DNA of 35,715 bases from Candidatus Omnitrophota bacterium. GTDB lineage: Bacteria; Omnitrophota; Gorgyraeia; JABMRG01. Every line of letters starts with the position of its first letter. Position 1 is the first letter of the stretch. Shown here piece after piece: positions 26,814 through 32,661 of the stretch. The stretch is from the NCBI GenBank assembly GCA_013202525.1, contig JABMQS010000119.1, positions 1 through 35,715 on the forward strand. Direction: 5' to 3'. The position numbers and the translations under genes are program-made. The notes under the pieces were generated by a model, which did no database searches, was not told the origin of the DNA, and saw only the letters and a list, made by a program, of their open reading frames with translations.

Positions 26814-26963
26814 ATGAAGGAGAAGATTCAGGTATTTAAGATGAAAAACAGAAAAGGTTACGCTGCTATATGCTGCAGCCACCTGACAGAGGGCAAGACC
26901 CCTCAGCTGGCACGTGACAGGATGGAAAAGGCCCTGCGCAGAAAGCGTAAGAGGAAGGCTTAA
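26814..26963 (+). CDS. Small basic protein of unknown function
   Basis: This 49-residue ORF lies within the longer, shadow-type ORF 26580-26963 and is absent as a separate entry in the track. GAGAGG sits 6-7 bp upstream of its ATG. The protein (MKEKIQVFKMKNRKGYAAIC...) ends with a very basic RRKRKRKA tail and has a helix-like RDRMEKALRR segment. I do not recognise a named family. Its conserved-looking composition and good start argue for a real gene. Placement after feoB suggests cotranscription, and two cysteines in a row (CC) might bind metal, but this is a guess. Confidence 0.5.
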   Translation: MKEKIQVFKMKNRKGYAAICCSHLTEGKTPQLARDRMEKALRRKRKRKA

Positions 26964-27090
26964 CCCGTTATTAGCTAAAGAAGAAAAAATCTTACAAAAA
27001 ACACCCTCCCGCCCTTGAAAATCCCTGATTATAGGGCATACTTATATTACTATCCCTACTGCCAAATACACGTTTATCTAAAGGTGGAGT

Positions 27091-27186
27091 ATGTTTAAAA
27101 GACTACTAACACTAATAATTAGCGTTAATCTACTTATAACTAGTGCAGGGGTCTACCCTGCGTCCTCAGTGAAGGAGTCTGCCTAA
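27091..27186 (+). pseudogene. Signal-peptide ORF cut off by an in-frame TAA from the gene that follows
   Basis: ATG 27091 has a strong AAGGTGGAG site just upstream and encodes a classic signal peptide (FKRLLTLIISVNLLITSAGV then YPASS). After 31 codons a TAA at 27184-27186 stops it. The same frame then stays open to 28038 (ORF 27193-28038). The simplest reading is one exported protein gene broken by a nonsense change. Sequencing error or stop readthrough are alternatives. Confidence 0.7.
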
Positions 27187-27192
27187 AGGCCT

Positions 27193-28038
27193 TTGGCAAC
27201 AGGCCTGATGGACAAAGACGAACTCGCATTGAACATGCTCACCTATGGCAAGAGCCAAGGAGAAGCCAACGAAGCGGGAAAAGAATATGCTCAAAGCCAG
27301 CGCCTTCTTGCTGCAATATGCAGCTATTGCAACATAGTTTATAACGTACAACGGGATACAGGAACTTCTGGCTTGTCACATGGCATATGTGCTAAATGTT
27401 TTATAGAAATGATGGGAGAAGACAAAGCGCTGAAGTTTGCAAGTAGGGAAGAGATTAACGAGCAGGCAAGAAAGAGAGCCTTTATCGAAGCACTCATGGG
27501 CAGTAGGCCCTCTGATGCGGTTTCTTCAGATACCCCATCTGCCCCCAAGGCACATTCTAGCGGAAATCAAGATTTAGCAGATGAAAAAGCTGCAGAGCTA
27601 GCTTCAGGCCTGATAGATAAACATGAGATCGCCCTAATCAAGCTAACCTATAGCATGGATGGAGCAGAGTCGAACAAGGTGGTAAAAGAATATGCCAAGG
27701 AGCATAAGCTTCTTATTCAAAAGTGCAGTACATGCAACATGATTTTAGGAATAGACTATGATGCTGAAGCCTCGGTGGGCGCGTCGCATGGCACTTGCTT
27801 AAAGTGCTTATCAAAGCAACTGCCATGGGAAACGATCTTAAAACATTACAGCGCAGAAGAGATCGAGGATCAGGAAAGAAAGAGAGCCTTTATCGAAGCA
27901 TTCATGGGCAGCAGGCCTGACGGCAAATCACCGCCTTCAAAGGCCGCTTCTACAGGCGCAGAAACTCAAACCGCACCAGTATCAGCAGAATATGGAGAGC
28001 AGGTACTCTGCCAGAAGGCAATAGACTTTTCCGCTTAA
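27193..28038 (+). CDS. Body of an exported twin Cys-motif repeat protein
   Basis: The 281-residue frame is a tandem duplication. Each half has LA(T/S)GL(M/I)DK, then CSYCN (43-46) with SHGICAKC (62-69), or CSTCN (178-181) with SHGTCLKC (198-205), then RKRAFIEA(L/F)MGSRP. The CxxC plus SHGxCxxC pattern resembles the cysteine segment often found after PAS or receiver domains in environmental signalling proteins, possibly a metal or redox site. No kinase or PAS domain is present here. A Ser/Pro/Ala-rich linker joins the halves. The TTG at 27193 lacks a ribosome binding site; the natural start is almost certainly ATG 27091, in the same frame but ahead of a TAA. Confidence 0.65.
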   Translation: MATGLMDKDELALNMLTYGKSQGEANEAGKEYAQSQRLLAAICSYCNIVYNVQRDTGTSGLSHGICAKCFIEMMGEDKALKFASREEINEQARKRAFIEALMGSRPSDAVSSDTPSAPKAHSSGNQDLADEKAAELASGLIDKHEIALIKLTYSMDGAESNKVVKEYAKEHKLLIQKCSTCNMILGIDYDAEASVGASHGTCLKCLSKQLPWETILKHYSAEEIEDQERKRAFIEAFMGSRPDGKSPPSKAASTGAETQTAPVSAEYGEQVLCQKAIDFSA

Positions 28039-28117
28039 TATACCCACCAATCATTACCTTTTTACCTTGAAAACACCCCCTCTATAGGCGTAGAATAGGT
28101 GTAAATAGGAGGAGGAA

Positions 28118-28408
28118 ATGAGGAAGCTGTTTATTATTACCATTTTAACCGGTGTATTTCTTATGGCATTCACGAACTGTTCTTATTCCGAAGATATCAG
28201 CCCACGCGATGAAAAGATATTGCAAAAATGGGAACAGCAGCAGGAAAGATTCGATAAGATTTTGACTAAATGGGAACAGCAACAAGAGCAATATGATGAA
28301 ATATTGAAAGAATCACAGAGGCAGCAGGAAGAATTTAACAAACAACAGGCAGAATCCCAGGAAAAATATGATGAGTTGCTAAAGCAGAGTAGCCTGCTCA
28401 AAGATTAA
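28118..28408 (+). CDS. Small exported coiled-coil protein
   Basis: The ATG follows an excellent site (AGGAGGAGG). A signal peptide (KLFIITILTGVFLMAFTNC) precedes about 70 residues of Glu/Gln/Lys-rich coiled coil with internal repeats (KWEQQQERFDKIL, KWEQQQEQYDEIL, then QRQQEEFNKQQ). The Cys in FTNCSYSE might be lipidated, but the lipobox is poor. I do not recognise a family. It could be a periplasmic spacer or surface-linked protein. A clear terminator follows, so it is likely a single-gene unit or the end of one with the preceding exported protein. Confidence 0.68.
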   Translation: MRKLFIITILTGVFLMAFTNCSYSEDISPRDEKILQKWEQQQERFDKILTKWEQQQEQYDEILKESQRQQEEFNKQQAESQEKYDELLKQSSLLKD

Positions 28409-28463
28409 AGAATGGGTTCAAGCGGACGCCAAAAGCAGACATAAGAAGAGAGCCAAGCATACA

Positions 28464-28490
28464 GCCCCAGCTTAACCGCTGGGGTTTTTT
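28464..28490 (+). terminator. Intrinsic terminator after the coiled-coil gene
   Basis: CCCCAGC (28465-28471) and GCTGGGG (28478-28484) form a perfect 7-bp stem with a 6-base loop, followed by six T. Confidence 0.93.
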
Positions 28491-28510
28491 AGCAAAGCTT
28501 GAAAAATTAC

Positions 28511-28550
28511 TTGACATGCAGATGTATAGGTTGTATATTGTATATACAAT
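28511..28550 (+). promoter_or_regulatory. Toxin-antitoxin promoter with palindromic operator
   Basis: TTGACA (28511-28516) lies 17 bp before TATATT (28534-28539). The perfect palindrome ATTGTATATACAAT (28537-28550) overlaps the -10, and further TGTATA/TATACA half-sites lie on both sides (TTGTATATTG, ATATATACAA). This is a natural operator for a ribbon-helix-helix antitoxin that represses its own operon. Confidence 0.72.
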
Positions 28551-28570
28551 AATATATACAAATTAATACT

Positions 28571-28831
28571 ATGAAAGATATTAAGTGGAATATAGTCAAA
28601 AGCGAGAGGTTAAAAAGAGCAAGAGGGGTGTCTTTCGAGGAAATTCTATCAGGAACTCTTGTCGCAGTTAAGAAACACCCAAAAAGAAAGAATCAAGACA
28701 TAATGATTATCAGATATAAACGGTACTTGTGGATAGTGCCATACATAGAGGATAAAGATTATATATTTTTAAAGACATTGTATCCAAGCAGGAAGTATAC
28801 TAAGATCTATAAGGAGGATCTATTGAAATGA
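28571..28831 (+). CDS. BrnT-like toxin of a type II toxin-antitoxin pair
   Basis: The 86-residue protein begins MKDIKWNIVKSERLKRARGVSFEEILSG-like, with the GVSFEEI motif and a C-terminal KTLYPSRKYTKIY. It resembles BrnT-type small toxins (RelE-like ribonuclease fold) that sit ahead of a DNA-binding antitoxin, which is the order here. The stop overlaps the antitoxin start by 4 bp. It lies behind a palindromic promoter. Toxin activity is inferred from family and layout. It differs from canonical BrnT in sequence, so a sister family is possible. Confidence 0.7.
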   Translation: MKDIKWNIVKSERLKRARGVSFEEILSGTLVAVKKHPKRKNQDIMIIRYKRYLWIVPYIEDKDYIFLKTLYPSRKYTKIYKEDLLK

Positions 28832-29079
28832 AGAGGATAAAGCTTACCAGGCAGGAGAAGGTTATTGAAAACAGTTTGCTGAAGCAGGAATATGCGAATG
28901 TATCGAAAAAAGAGTTTGATTCTATCGCAGAGTCAATAGTCGCTAGAAAAAAAGACGCGGTATTGAACATAAGGGTTAACAGCAGGGACCTGTCGAGCAT
29001 TAAGCAAAAAGCAAAGAAATTTGGTGTAAAGTATCAGACCTTTATATCGGAGTTGCTGCATAAAGTAGCACAGGCCTAG
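28828..29079 (+). CDS. Ribbon-helix-helix antitoxin (CopG/BrnA-like)
   Basis: The 83-residue protein has a Lys/Glu-rich N-terminal region likely to grip the toxin. The C-terminal part, AVLNIRVNSRDLSSIKQKAKKFGVKYQTFISELLHK, has the strand followed by two helices of a ribbon-helix-helix DNA-binding domain. It overlaps the toxin gene by 4 bp and has AAGGAGG just upstream. It probably neutralises the toxin and binds the ATTGTATATACAAT operator. The DNA-binding domain at the C terminus resembles the BrnA arrangement. Confidence 0.75.
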   Translation: MKRIKLTRQEKVIENSLLKQEYANVSKKEFDSIAESIVARKKDAVLNIRVNSRDLSSIKQKAKKFGVKYQTFISELLHKVAQA

Positions 29080-29104
29080 AATGTAACCCCGCTGGTATTT
29101 TTGT

Positions 29105-29134
29105 TTGCTCTAGGGGTATTTTTTCTGGTATAAT
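29105..29134 (+). promoter_or_regulatory. Putative promoter for the tRNA-Arg / tadA / tRNA-Ser unit
   Basis: TTGCTC (29105-29110) and an extended -10, TGGTATAAT (TATAAT at 29129-29134), are separated by 18 bp. It is about 70 bp upstream of tRNA-Arg, with a REP-like hairpin between. Confidence 0.6.
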
Positions 29135-29177
29135 ACGTGACGCTATTATAGAGATTGCTTTGTTTAGACTTGTCTGG

Positions 29178-29197
29178 ATTCCCGCTTTCGCGGGAAT
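29178..29197. repeat. REP-like hairpin before tRNA-Arg
   Basis: ATTCCCGC-tttc-GCGGGAAT, within CTGGATTCCCGC...GCGGGAATGACA, is the same family as the copies at 5294-5313 and 16547-16566. It ends 8 bp before the tRNA and would be in its 5' leader. Confidence 0.85.
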
Positions 29198-29205
29198 GAC
29201 ATAGT

Positions 29206-29282
29206 GCGGCTGTAGCTCAGTGGATTAGAGCACTAGTCTACGGAACTAGGTGTCGCAGGTTCGAATCCTGCCAGCCGCGCCA
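29206..29282 (+). tRNA. tRNA-Arg (anticodon ACG)
   Basis: The cloverleaf is complete. The acceptor GCGGCTG pairs with CAGCCGC, the D stem is GCTC/GAGC, and the anticodon stem CTAGT/ACTAG surrounds loop CTACGGA with anticodon ACG at 29240-29242. The T arm is GCAGG-TTCGAAT-CCTGC, with discriminator G and encoded CCA. ACG is the tRNA whose wobble adenosine is converted to inosine by TadA, and the tadA gene follows 73 bp later. Confidence 0.97.
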
Positions 29283-29330
29283 TCCTACGCCTCGAAATGT
29301 AAGAAGTTCATGGAAGAAGGCTACGGATGG
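29280..29330 (+). repeat. Hairpin with 3x3 internal loop behind tRNA-Arg
   Basis: CCATCC-tac-GCCT (from 29280, starting in the tRNA CCA) pairs with AGGC-tac-GGATGG (ending 29330). The architecture (outer stem, CC-N3-GC ... GC-TAC-GG core) is the same as in the hairpin behind tRNA-Ser at 29895-29942, suggesting one repeat family that sits at tRNA 3' ends. Confidence 0.6.
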
Positions 29331-29355
29331 TAAACCAGCCTAGTGATATAATAAT

Positions 29356-29802
29356 ATGGATGATGCGGTATATATGAAAGAGGCGCTGAAAGAGGCGCAG
29401 AAGGCGTTTGATGAGGATGAGGTGCCTGTGGGTTGTGTCATTGTGCACGATGGCAAGATCATCGCACGGGCCCATAACCAGATAGAGACGCTAAAAGACC
29501 CCACTGCCCACGCTGAGATGATAGCTTTGACCCAGGCTGCCTCAGCATTAGAAACTAAATGGTTGAATGGCTCTACTGCCTATGTTACAATTGAGCCATG
29601 CCTTATGTGTGCCGGTGCTTTTGTATTGGCACGCATAAAGAAGTTGGTATTTGGAGCAGAGGACCCGAAGACAGGCGCATTTGGTTCAGCGCACGACATC
29701 CTTAAGAGTGAAAAGCTTAATCATAGATTTGAAGTCTCATCTGGTGTGCTAAAGCCAGACTGTTCTTTTATAATATCGGAGTTTTTTAAGAAGAAGAGAT
29801 GA
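29356..29802 (+). CDS. tadA: tRNA adenosine(34) deaminase
   Basis: This zinc deaminase of 148 residues converts A34 of tRNA-Arg(ACG) to inosine. It has the catalytic HAE motif (His52, Glu54) and the zinc site PCLMCAGAF (Cys82 and Cys85), with family segments EVPVGCVIV and RIKKLVFGAEDPKTGAFGS. The start at ATG 29356 gives the normal MDDAVYMKEALKEA N terminus. There is no obvious ribosome binding site. It lies between tRNA-Arg(ACG), its substrate, and tRNA-Ser, ending 1 bp before the latter, so the three are probably on one transcript and processed by RNases. Confidence 0.94.
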   Translation: MDDAVYMKEALKEAQKAFDEDEVPVGCVIVHDGKIIARAHNQIETLKDPTAHAEMIALTQAASALETKWLNGSTAYVTIEPCLMCAGAFVLARIKKLVFGAEDPKTGAFGSAHDILKSEKLNHRFEVSSGVLKPDCSFIISEFFKKKR

Positions 29803-29803
29803 T

Positions 29804-29894
29804 GGAGAGGTGGCTGAGCGGCTGAAAGCGGCTCCCTGCTAAGGAGTCGGCCCTATTGCTGGGCCCCTGGGTTCAAATCCCAGCCTCTCCGCCA
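29804..29894 (+). tRNA. tRNA-Ser (anticodon GCT)
   Basis: This is a class II tRNA with a long variable arm. The acceptor GGAGAGG pairs with CCTCTCC, and the anticodon stem GCTCC/GGAGT surrounds CTGCTAA with anticodon GCT at 29838-29840. The variable arm is CGGCCC...GGGCCC-like, the T arm CTGGG-TTCAAAT-CCCAG, with discriminator G and encoded CCA. The last 16 bases plus the next T are duplicated at 30257-30273. Confidence 0.97.
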
Positions 29895-30273
29895 TCAGCC
29901 TTCGCTTTTATGACACGTAGACAACTTGAAAGCTACGGCTGATTTTTAAATGACATGTATTACGTATACATATTGAGAAGTAAGAAAGATAGAGACCGAT
30001 TCTATATCGGCTATACAACCGATTTGGATCGCAGGCTAAGGGAGCATAACGAGAGCAGATCCTTGTATACTAAGCGGCATGCTCCTTGGTGCGTAGAAAC
30101 GTACATTTCTTTTAGTAGCAAAGAGTTAGCTAAAGATTTTGAAAGATACCTTAAAAGTGGCTCAGGTAAGACCTTTGTTAAACGAAGGCTGATGGCGGCC
30201 TTGCGATAGGGCACCGTAGGCTGCAATTAGCTTACGTGTAATAAAGCCGAAGGCGGCCCAGCCTCTCCGCCAT
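29879..30273 (+). mobile_element. Candidate GIY-YIG element bounded by a duplicated tRNA-Ser 3' end
   Basis: CCCAGCCTCTCCGCCAT occurs at 29879-29895 (end of tRNA-Ser) and again at 30257-30273, 378 bp apart, as expected for an attachment-like duplication. Just inside the left copy is hairpin TCAGCC-ttc-GCTTT / AAAGC-tac-GGCTGA (29895-29942). Next to the right copy lies the inverted form, CC-gta-GGCT / AGCC-gaa-GG (30214-30253). Only one gene, a GIY-YIG nuclease, lies inside. No integrase is present. Mobility is inferred, not shown. Confidence 0.6.
29955..30209 (+). CDS. Small GIY-YIG nuclease family protein
   Basis: The 84-residue protein is essentially a bare GIY-YIG domain. It has YYVYILRS (GIY strand), RFYIGYTTDLDRRLREHN (YIG strand plus the catalytic-region arginine) and AKDFERYLKSGSGK with the metal-binding glutamate near residue 63. 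The catalytic elements look intact. Similar small proteins are common in environmental bacteria, and their function is mostly unknown. It has no clear ribosome binding site. It is the only gene between two copies of the tRNA-Ser 3' end and between two inverted hairpins, so it may cut DNA for the movement of this unit. Housekeeping repair is an alternative. Confidence 0.88.
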   Translation: MYYVYILRSKKDRDRFYIGYTTDLDRRLREHNESRSLYTKRHAPWCVETYISFSSKELAKDFERYLKSGSGKTFVKRRLMAALR

Positions 30274-30313
30274 TCTGTTTCGCCCTTCAGGTTAAGCAGT
30301 TAAAGAAGTAGAA

Positions 30314-30350
30314 AAAAAGAGCGGCTCATATTAAACGAGCCGCTCTTTTT
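30314..30350. terminator. Bidirectional terminator between the GIY-YIG gene and the porin
   Basis: AAAAAGAGCGGCTC pairs perfectly with GAGCCGCTCTTTTT around a 9-base loop. A-run and T-run flank both sides, so it works on either strand. It ends 12 bp past the porin stop on the minus strand. Confidence 0.93.
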
Positions 30351-30361
30351 ATGATTATGTC

Positions 30362-31765
30362 TTAGAAGCCGATATGTCCTCTGAGGCCAAGTATCGTGAT
30401 GGCGCTATTTCTTTTTTCACCGCTCACAACATAGTCATCGCCAAAGGGGTTCCATACTACCTGCAGATCCGGCGAAACAAAGAGCATATCATTTACAGCC
30501 CATGAGTAGTATATTTCAAAGTGGCCTTCGTCTTTTGCCTCCAGGTTTGAGCCGCCATATTCTTTATACTTATCGCTTGGCATCACCCAACCGACAGCAC
30601 AGCCAATATTGTCTTTTTCCCTTCCCCAGGGCTTGCCGGTCACCTGGAAGCCCGCCGACCACGTCTGCTCCAATGATATGACGGTGCCTGCCGAGGAGAT
30701 ATTATCCGGGTCATAGACATCAGGGTTTTCCCAGCCATATCGGCCGAATACGCCGATAATATCGGTGATCTCCTGGTCTATTGTTACACCAAAGCCGTAG
30801 CCATGTTCTTTGGTCTTTGATCTATCGCTCCATTGCGTATAGTATGTATTCCTGAGCCAGCCGTATACCCTGTAGTTTCCGGTGCGTCCGCTTATGGTCG
30901 GCTTTATATTGAGCTCAGGTGTTATCTCCATGTGGTCTAATATATTATCCCAGCTGCCGTCGCCTGTAAATGCCTGCACCATAAACTCAAACCATGGCGT
31001 TTCATGCGGCTGTACATTTATCATGGCGCCGGGCGCCTTACTCGGCACATCCCATGTGGGGGCATTGTTGAATATGCTCCCCAGGAACTGCATACTGTCA
31101 TTATTGGCGTAGGCGTTTGTATCTACATAATCGGTCGGGTCCCATTTACCGATGGTCAGGGCGAGCTGCCTGTCGAGGAATTTCTGCTGATACCAGAATT
31201 TTGTCAGCCAGGCCCTGTTGTCTGTGTCATCGTTGTTATTATCCACGTTTGAGAATACTTCAAGGTCAGGTATTACGCTCAGGCCGTCGCCGCATTCCAG
31301 CTGTGCAAAGGCATGGCCGAATTCACCGATATCTCTGTCGAGCATTATGTCTATCTGGTAGCTACCGGCGGTTTTATTTTCCTTGTTATTTGGGGTGCGG
31401 TTTGCATCAATGGCATTCTGCACGATCATGGTGGCACAGGCGCCGATGTCCAGCTTTTCCAATTCATCCTTAACCTTTGCCGCAACATCGCGTTTTGCAG
31501 GCGGTTTTTTCTTAACAGCTTCTTTTACAGGAGGTTTTACCGGCTTTCCCTCAAGTTTATCCACCTTGGCTGCCAGCGCAGAGACCTGTGCCTGGAGCTT
31601 TTTTATGTATTCCATGAGCTGGGACTTCGAGGGTTCATTACCTTCGGAAAACCCCGCGTAGATGCTGCCGTCTGTATCCAGGGGCCTATCCCTGTCAGCA
31701 ATCTCCGCATAGGATGTACCGGCTATAAGAGAAAAGACCAGTACTAAAAGGATGCATCTTTTCAT
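30362..31765 (-). CDS. OprB-like carbohydrate porin
   Basis: This 467-residue outer membrane protein has a signal peptide (KRCILLVLVFSLIAGTSYA). A predicted coiled coil lies at about 45-75 (QLMEYIKKLQAQVSALAAKVDKLEG), followed by a Pro/Lys linker and a beta-barrel ending in ITILGLRGHIGF with a terminal phenylalanine. WLTKFWYQQKFLDRQLALTIGKWD and SPDLQVVWNP-type segments match OprB/AlgE-like sugar porins. It is the last gene of the minus-strand operon, overlapping the ROK gene stop by 4 bp, which supports sugar uptake. The coiled coil may anchor the porin to peptidoglycan. The exact sugar is unknown. Confidence 0.82.
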   Translation of the reverse strand: MKRCILLVLVFSLIAGTSYAEIADRDRPLDTDGSIYAGFSEGNEPSKSQLMEYIKKLQAQVSALAAKVDKLEGKPVKPPVKEAVKKKPPAKRDVAAKVKDELEKLDIGACATMIVQNAIDANRTPNNKENKTAGSYQIDIMLDRDIGEFGHAFAQLECGDGLSVIPDLEVFSNVDNNNDDTDNRAWLTKFWYQQKFLDRQLALTIGKWDPTDYVDTNAYANNDSMQFLGSIFNNAPTWDVPSKAPGAMINVQPHETPWFEFMVQAFTGDGSWDNILDHMEITPELNIKPTISGRTGNYRVYGWLRNTYYTQWSDRSKTKEHGYGFGVTIDQEITDIIGVFGRYGWENPDVYDPDNISSAGTVISLEQTWSAGFQVTGKPWGREKDNIGCAVGWVMPSDKYKEYGGSNLEAKDEGHFEIYYSWAVNDMLFVSPDLQVVWNPFGDDYVVSGEKRNSAITILGLRGHIGF

Positions 31766-32649
31766 CTGCTTCCTCCTTTTTTATTTTCGGTTATATTGGA
31801 AAGGCAGACAGCTGCAGCACCGAGTATGGGTGCGTATTTTGTCTGCTGTGAGAATTCGATCTTTAACCTCTGCACCGATTTAGTAAAGGTGAAAGTCTTT
31901 ATCTGTTTCCACATGCTATCTTTAAAGAATTGTTTTGATGCCGCGATGGAGCCGCCTATGATTATAGCCTCCGGGTCCACGGCACACATTATCGTCTTTA
32001 CGATATTACCCAGGTGAAAGCCGAACTCCTCAAAGACCTTGAGGGCGGCCTTGTTGCCGCTTTTTGCCTTATCATAAAGCTTTCTGCCGTCTATATTGTG
32101 CATCCTGCTGAAGAAGAGGCTGCCGCAGTAGTCCTCGTAGCGTTTGTCTTTATAGAGTACCTCGCCGAATTCACCCGAGCCGCAGTTTGCATCTTCAAGA
32201 AGCCTGCCCCTGTTTATTATGCCGCCGCCTATACCGGTGCCGATAGCAAGGCCTACAAAATTCTCATATCTTTTGCCCTTGCCGTAGAGTTTCTCTCCGA
32301 TGGCAAAGCAGTTTGCGTCATTGTCGACAAAGGCCGGCACCTTAAACCTCTTCTCAAGCATAGATTTTAAAGGCACCCTCTTCCACGCCGGTATATTTAC
32401 GACATCATAGACTATGCCTTTTTTTCTGTCGACGACACTGGGCACACCCACGCCTATACCTTTTACCCTGCTGCTGAATATGGGGTCTATGGTACTCAGC
32501 AGCGCCTTCATTACTTTTTTGGCATCCCAGAGATCCTTTTTCCTGAGAAAGACGTTTTGGTATTTTGTTACTTTTGAGCCGGCGACCAATCCGGAGGCGA
32601 TCTTCGTCCCGCCCATGTCTATGCCTATGATGTGTGGACTATTCGGCAT
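31762..32649 (-). CDS. ROK family sugar kinase
   Basis: The 295-residue protein has the ROK ATP phosphate loop IGIDMGGTKIASGLV and the catalytic aspartate region FVDNDANCFAIGE. GLAIGTGIGGGIINRG and the C-terminal ILGAAAVCLS follow. It should phosphorylate a hexose or N-acetylhexosamine. The zinc-binding cluster of many ROK proteins (GH then CxCGxxGCxE) is reduced to GEFGEVLYK ... YEDYCGS, so zinc is probably not bound. There is no N-terminal DNA-binding domain, so it is an enzyme rather than a repressor. AAGGAG precedes the ATG. It lies between the permease (12 bp away) and the porin in one operon. Confidence 0.88.
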   Translation of the reverse strand: MPNSPHIIGIDMGGTKIASGLVAGSKVTKYQNVFLRKKDLWDAKKVMKALLSTIDPIFSSRVKGIGVGVPSVVDRKKGIVYDVVNIPAWKRVPLKSMLEKRFKVPAFVDNDANCFAIGEKLYGKGKRYENFVGLAIGTGIGGGIINRGRLLEDANCGSGEFGEVLYKDKRYEDYCGSLFFSRMHNIDGRKLYDKAKSGNKAALKVFEEFGFHLGNIVKTIMCAVDPEAIIIGGSIAASKQFFKDSMWKQIKTFTFTKSVQRLKIEFSQQTKYAPILGAAAVCLSNITENKKGGSR

Positions 32650-32661
32650 ATCTAAATCTCC

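Noticed and set aside
29943-29954. T-run after the tRNA-Ser hairpin as an ordinary terminator
   Set aside because: It could act as one, but the matching inverted hairpin at the right end and the duplicated tRNA end make a repeat-element origin a better explanation of the layout.
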